A stretch of DNA of 64,000 nt from Actinophytocola gossypii (GTDB taxonomy: Bacteria > Actinomycetota > Actinomycetes > Mycobacteriales > Pseudonocardiaceae). A program made the translations under genes and the position numbers. Position 1 is the first letter of the stretch, and each line of letters starts with the position of its first letter. This document shows, piece by piece, positions 62,305 through 64,000 of this stretch. The DNA lies in assembly GCF_025165815.1 (NCBI RefSeq), contig NZ_JAFFZE010000012.1:310001-374000 (forward strand). The letters are read 5' to 3'. Below the pieces are notes generated by a model that was not told the DNA's origin, did not search any database, and saw only the letters and a program-made list of their open reading frames with translations.

Positions 62305-63036
62305 TCAGACGGCGGCCGCGTCCAGTGCTTCGACGAGGCTGGCGGAGTAGTTGGTCGGCCCGTTCAGCTCCTTGGTGTCGAACCAGTGGGTGTGCGTGAC
62401 CTTCAGGGTGACCTTCTTTCCCTGCGGGCCGAGGGCCCGCACGACCGTGCCCGGTGGGATCGGCGTCGTCGTGGGGGTGTGGTTCTCCTCCACTCCCTGG
62501 AGTTCCACGAGCACCCCTGCCGCGAGCTCGGCGGACGTGAGTTCCGAGTCGGTCACGCTCACGGCGGCCAGCAACTGGTAGTCGGGCTTCTTCGTCATGT
62601 AGTGCGTCACGTGCGCCTCCTGGCCGTTCCCGAACAGCAGGTACGAGGGCTTGGGCGGGTAGTCCCCGTTGTCCAGGAACTGCCGGTTGTGCAGTACGGC
62701 GGTGATTTCCACCGGGACGTCCGACACGATCGGCTTGGCGTCGTGGAGGTCGTTGTCGACCACCTTGAGGATCGAGCCGGTGAACTTCCGCTCGGTCACC
62801 ATCTTTTCGAGCAGCAGCTTCTCCTGGTTGACGACGACGAACGTCGCCGTCGGCGCCGCGTGCCGAGCGTCGAGGTAGGTCTTCCCGACCTTGGCGCTGA
62901 ACCCGAACGTCGCGACCACCTGGTAGCGGTGGGCCGCCATCGTGAACATCGCCAGGTGACCGCCGTACACAACCTGGTCACCCATCAGTACGAAGCCGTG
63001 GATGTCCGGTGTCTCCTCGTCGTGGGACGTGGTCAT
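62305..63036 (-). CDS. Unrecognised 243-residue protein next to PLP decarboxylase
   Basis: I do not recognise this protein. It has no signal peptide or membrane segment. Its features are a run FVLMGDQVVYGGHLAMFTMAAHRYQVVATF near the start, a central beta-rich section SYLLFGNGQEAHVTHYMTKKPDYQLLAAVSV, and a C-terminal part with VTHTHWFDTKELN. The His-rich spots (GGHLAMF, AHRYQ, HVTHY, THTHW) could bind metal. It begins 12 bases after the decarboxylase stop, so the two are cotranscribed and probably work together. GC use is a little lower than its neighbours. Confidence 0.8.
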   Translation of the reverse strand: MTTSHDEETPDIHGFVLMGDQVVYGGHLAMFTMAAHRYQVVATFGFSAKVGKTYLDARHAAPTATFVVVNQEKLLLEKMVTERKFTGSILKVVDNDLHDAKPIVSDVPVEITAVLHNRQFLDNGDYPPKPSYLLFGNGQEAHVTHYMTKKPDYQLLAAVSVTDSELTSAELAAGVLVELQGVEENHTPTTTPIPPGTVVRALGPQGKKVTLKVTHTHWFDTKELNGPTNYSASLVEALDAAAV

Positions 63037-63048
63037 GGCCGGTCCTTC

Positions 63049-64000
63049 CTAGAACGCGTTGCCGGAGAGGCGCACCAGGGCCAGGCGCGCGACGTCGTCG
63101 GTGTCGGCCGAGCCGTCCACGTAGGTCGCCAGGTCAGTGCCGCCACGCTGCACCGGCATGCTGACCGGGCCGGACTTGGCAAGGTCGGCGACCAGCGCGT
63201 CGACCACTTCCTTCGTGACGTGGGGCATCACGTACAGGTGTGCGTAGTGGACCACCCTGTCCCCCACCTGGAGCGGGACCGTGGCCAACGAGTACTTGTG
63301 CACGAGTTCGGGCGGTGGCTGCTTGAACCGCACCGTGAGCGCCAGTGGCGTTCGCGCGGCCTCCCACGTGCCGCCCAGTTCCCTGAGCCTCTTCTCCGCG
63401 TGGTCGGTGACCTCCAGCGCCCTGCGGATCATCGTCATCTGGTCGCGCTCGGAGTGCTTGGCCAAGAAGTGCCACATGACCAGGGGCGAGAACGCGTTGC
63501 GCGACCCGCCGAACGTGGTGTCCGGCGACCCGATCACGGCGGGCTGCTCGGGCGGCTGCATCTGGAGGTTCGCCTTGGTCATGAACACGCCGCAGGGCCA
63601 TGGCGCGCCGGGGTACTTGTGCCCACTGGTGACGATGGAGGCGACCTCGGGGATGCGGAAGTCGAACTTCGGGAGCGGGGTCGCCGGCTTGATCTCGCCG
63701 GCGTCGACGAGCTTCTCCACGAACGGTGCGTAGGTCGCGGCGAGTGCGCCGTCGACGTGAATCCAGTGGCCGGTGCGCTCGTCGACCAGCTCGTTGCCGT
63801 TCTCGTCGCGGCCGTAGCGGACCTTGCGCTTGTCCAGCCCGTAGCGGGCGAAGATCGGCCGCAGCCGATCGCAGATGCCGGCGACGTCGTCGTAGGCACC
63901 CTTGAACGTGCTGCCGTAGTTGAGGTTGATCACCACGGGGTGGCCCATGCTCGCGAAGAACTCCACCAGCTTCGTCAGCTTGTCCACGTCGATGCTGCCC
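63049..64000 (-). CDS. PLP-dependent group II amino-acid decarboxylase, 5' end outside window
   Basis: About 317 residues of the C-terminal two thirds of a histidine/aromatic-amino-acid decarboxylase-like enzyme. The PLP-stacking region reads NLNYGSTFKGAYDD, the Asp/Ala pair WIHVDGALAATY, and the Schiff-base Lys is in SGHKYPG (codon 63616-63618). The frame stays open past 64000 (upstream codons read GSIDV), so the GTG at 63987 is internal. It would make an amine from an unknown amino acid. Confidence 0.9.
   Translation of the reverse strand, partial: GSIDVDKLTKLVEFFASMGHPVVINLNYGSTFKGAYDDVAGICDRLRPIFARYGLDKRKVRYGRDENGNELVDERTGHWIHVDGALAATYAPFVEKLVDAGEIKPATPLPKFDFRIPEVASIVTSGHKYPGAPWPCGVFMTKANLQMQPPEQPAVIGSPDTTFGGSRNAFSPLVMWHFLAKHSERDQMTMIRRALEVTDHAEKRLRELGGTWEAARTPLALTVRFKQPPPELVHKYSLATVPLQVGDRVVHYAHLYVMPHVTKEVVDALVADLAKSGPVSMPVQRGGTDLATYVDGSADTDDVARLALVRLSGNAF

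Overview
The window is very GC-rich. It uses GTG and TTG starts freely, and neighbouring genes often overlap at ATGA, GTGA or TGATG junctions. It carries two probable F420-dependent enzymes, twin-arginine secreted proteins and many secreted multidomain hydrolases. Together these point to a filamentous soil actinomycete, probably of the Pseudonocardiales (Amycolatopsis/Saccharothrix-like). That placement is inference, because no rRNA or other marker gene is present. I saw no tRNA, rRNA, CRISPR array or intact insertion sequence. The character is a chromosomal arm rich in catabolic and accessory genes.

Layout. 1-7.5 kb: a secreted subtilisin-like protease that runs off the left edge, a TetR-controlled ABC exporter, a second TetR gene and a deazaflavin-dependent oxidoreductase whose 3' end runs into the next operon. 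7.4-17.3 kb: a divergent RpiR-controlled unit with a tripartite tricarboxylate-type transporter (TctABC), an ATP-dependent hydantoinase (HyuA/HyuB) and a sarcosine-oxidase-like flavoenzyme, plus a second amino-acid-oxidase-like protein. This reads as uptake, ring opening and amine oxidation of a cyclic ureide or imide. 17.7-21.8 kb: a MEDS/anti-sigma kinase and STAS pair, an 800-base gene-free stretch and a frameshifted secreted C69 dipeptidase.

21.9-35.1 kb: a giant secreted ThuA/sugar-dehydrogenase protein, a sugar epimerase, a complete branched-chain-amino-acid-type ABC transporter and a Gfo/Idh/MocA dehydrogenase. These lie divergent from a XylR-type regulator and look like a sugar-derivative catabolic locus. 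35.3-52.0 kb: the most coherent system in the window. Eight closely spaced minus-strand genes encode a fused peptide-type ABC ATPase, two permeases, a binding lipoprotein, an N-acetylneuraminate-lyase-like aldolase, a sulfatase, a secreted sialidase and a GH106-like rhamnosidase. They face a GntR regulator and a secreted sialate-O-acetylesterase-like protein. Two matching operator-like sites flank a good promoter between the two arms. The locus probably harvests sialic acid or a related 2-keto-3-deoxy sugar from complex glycans.

52.2-58.6 kb: an arsenic-resistance island with an Acr3 pump, ArsR, a decayed arsC, two FAD enzymes, an MFS transporter and an ArsR-ArsN fusion, with three inverted repeats in an overlapping divergent promoter. 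58.9-64.0 kb: a Tat-secreted TIM-barrel isomerase-like protein, an F420-type LLM oxidoreductase translationally coupled to a nucleoside deaminase, a 5'-truncated response regulator, an unrecognised protein and a PLP decarboxylase that runs off the right edge.
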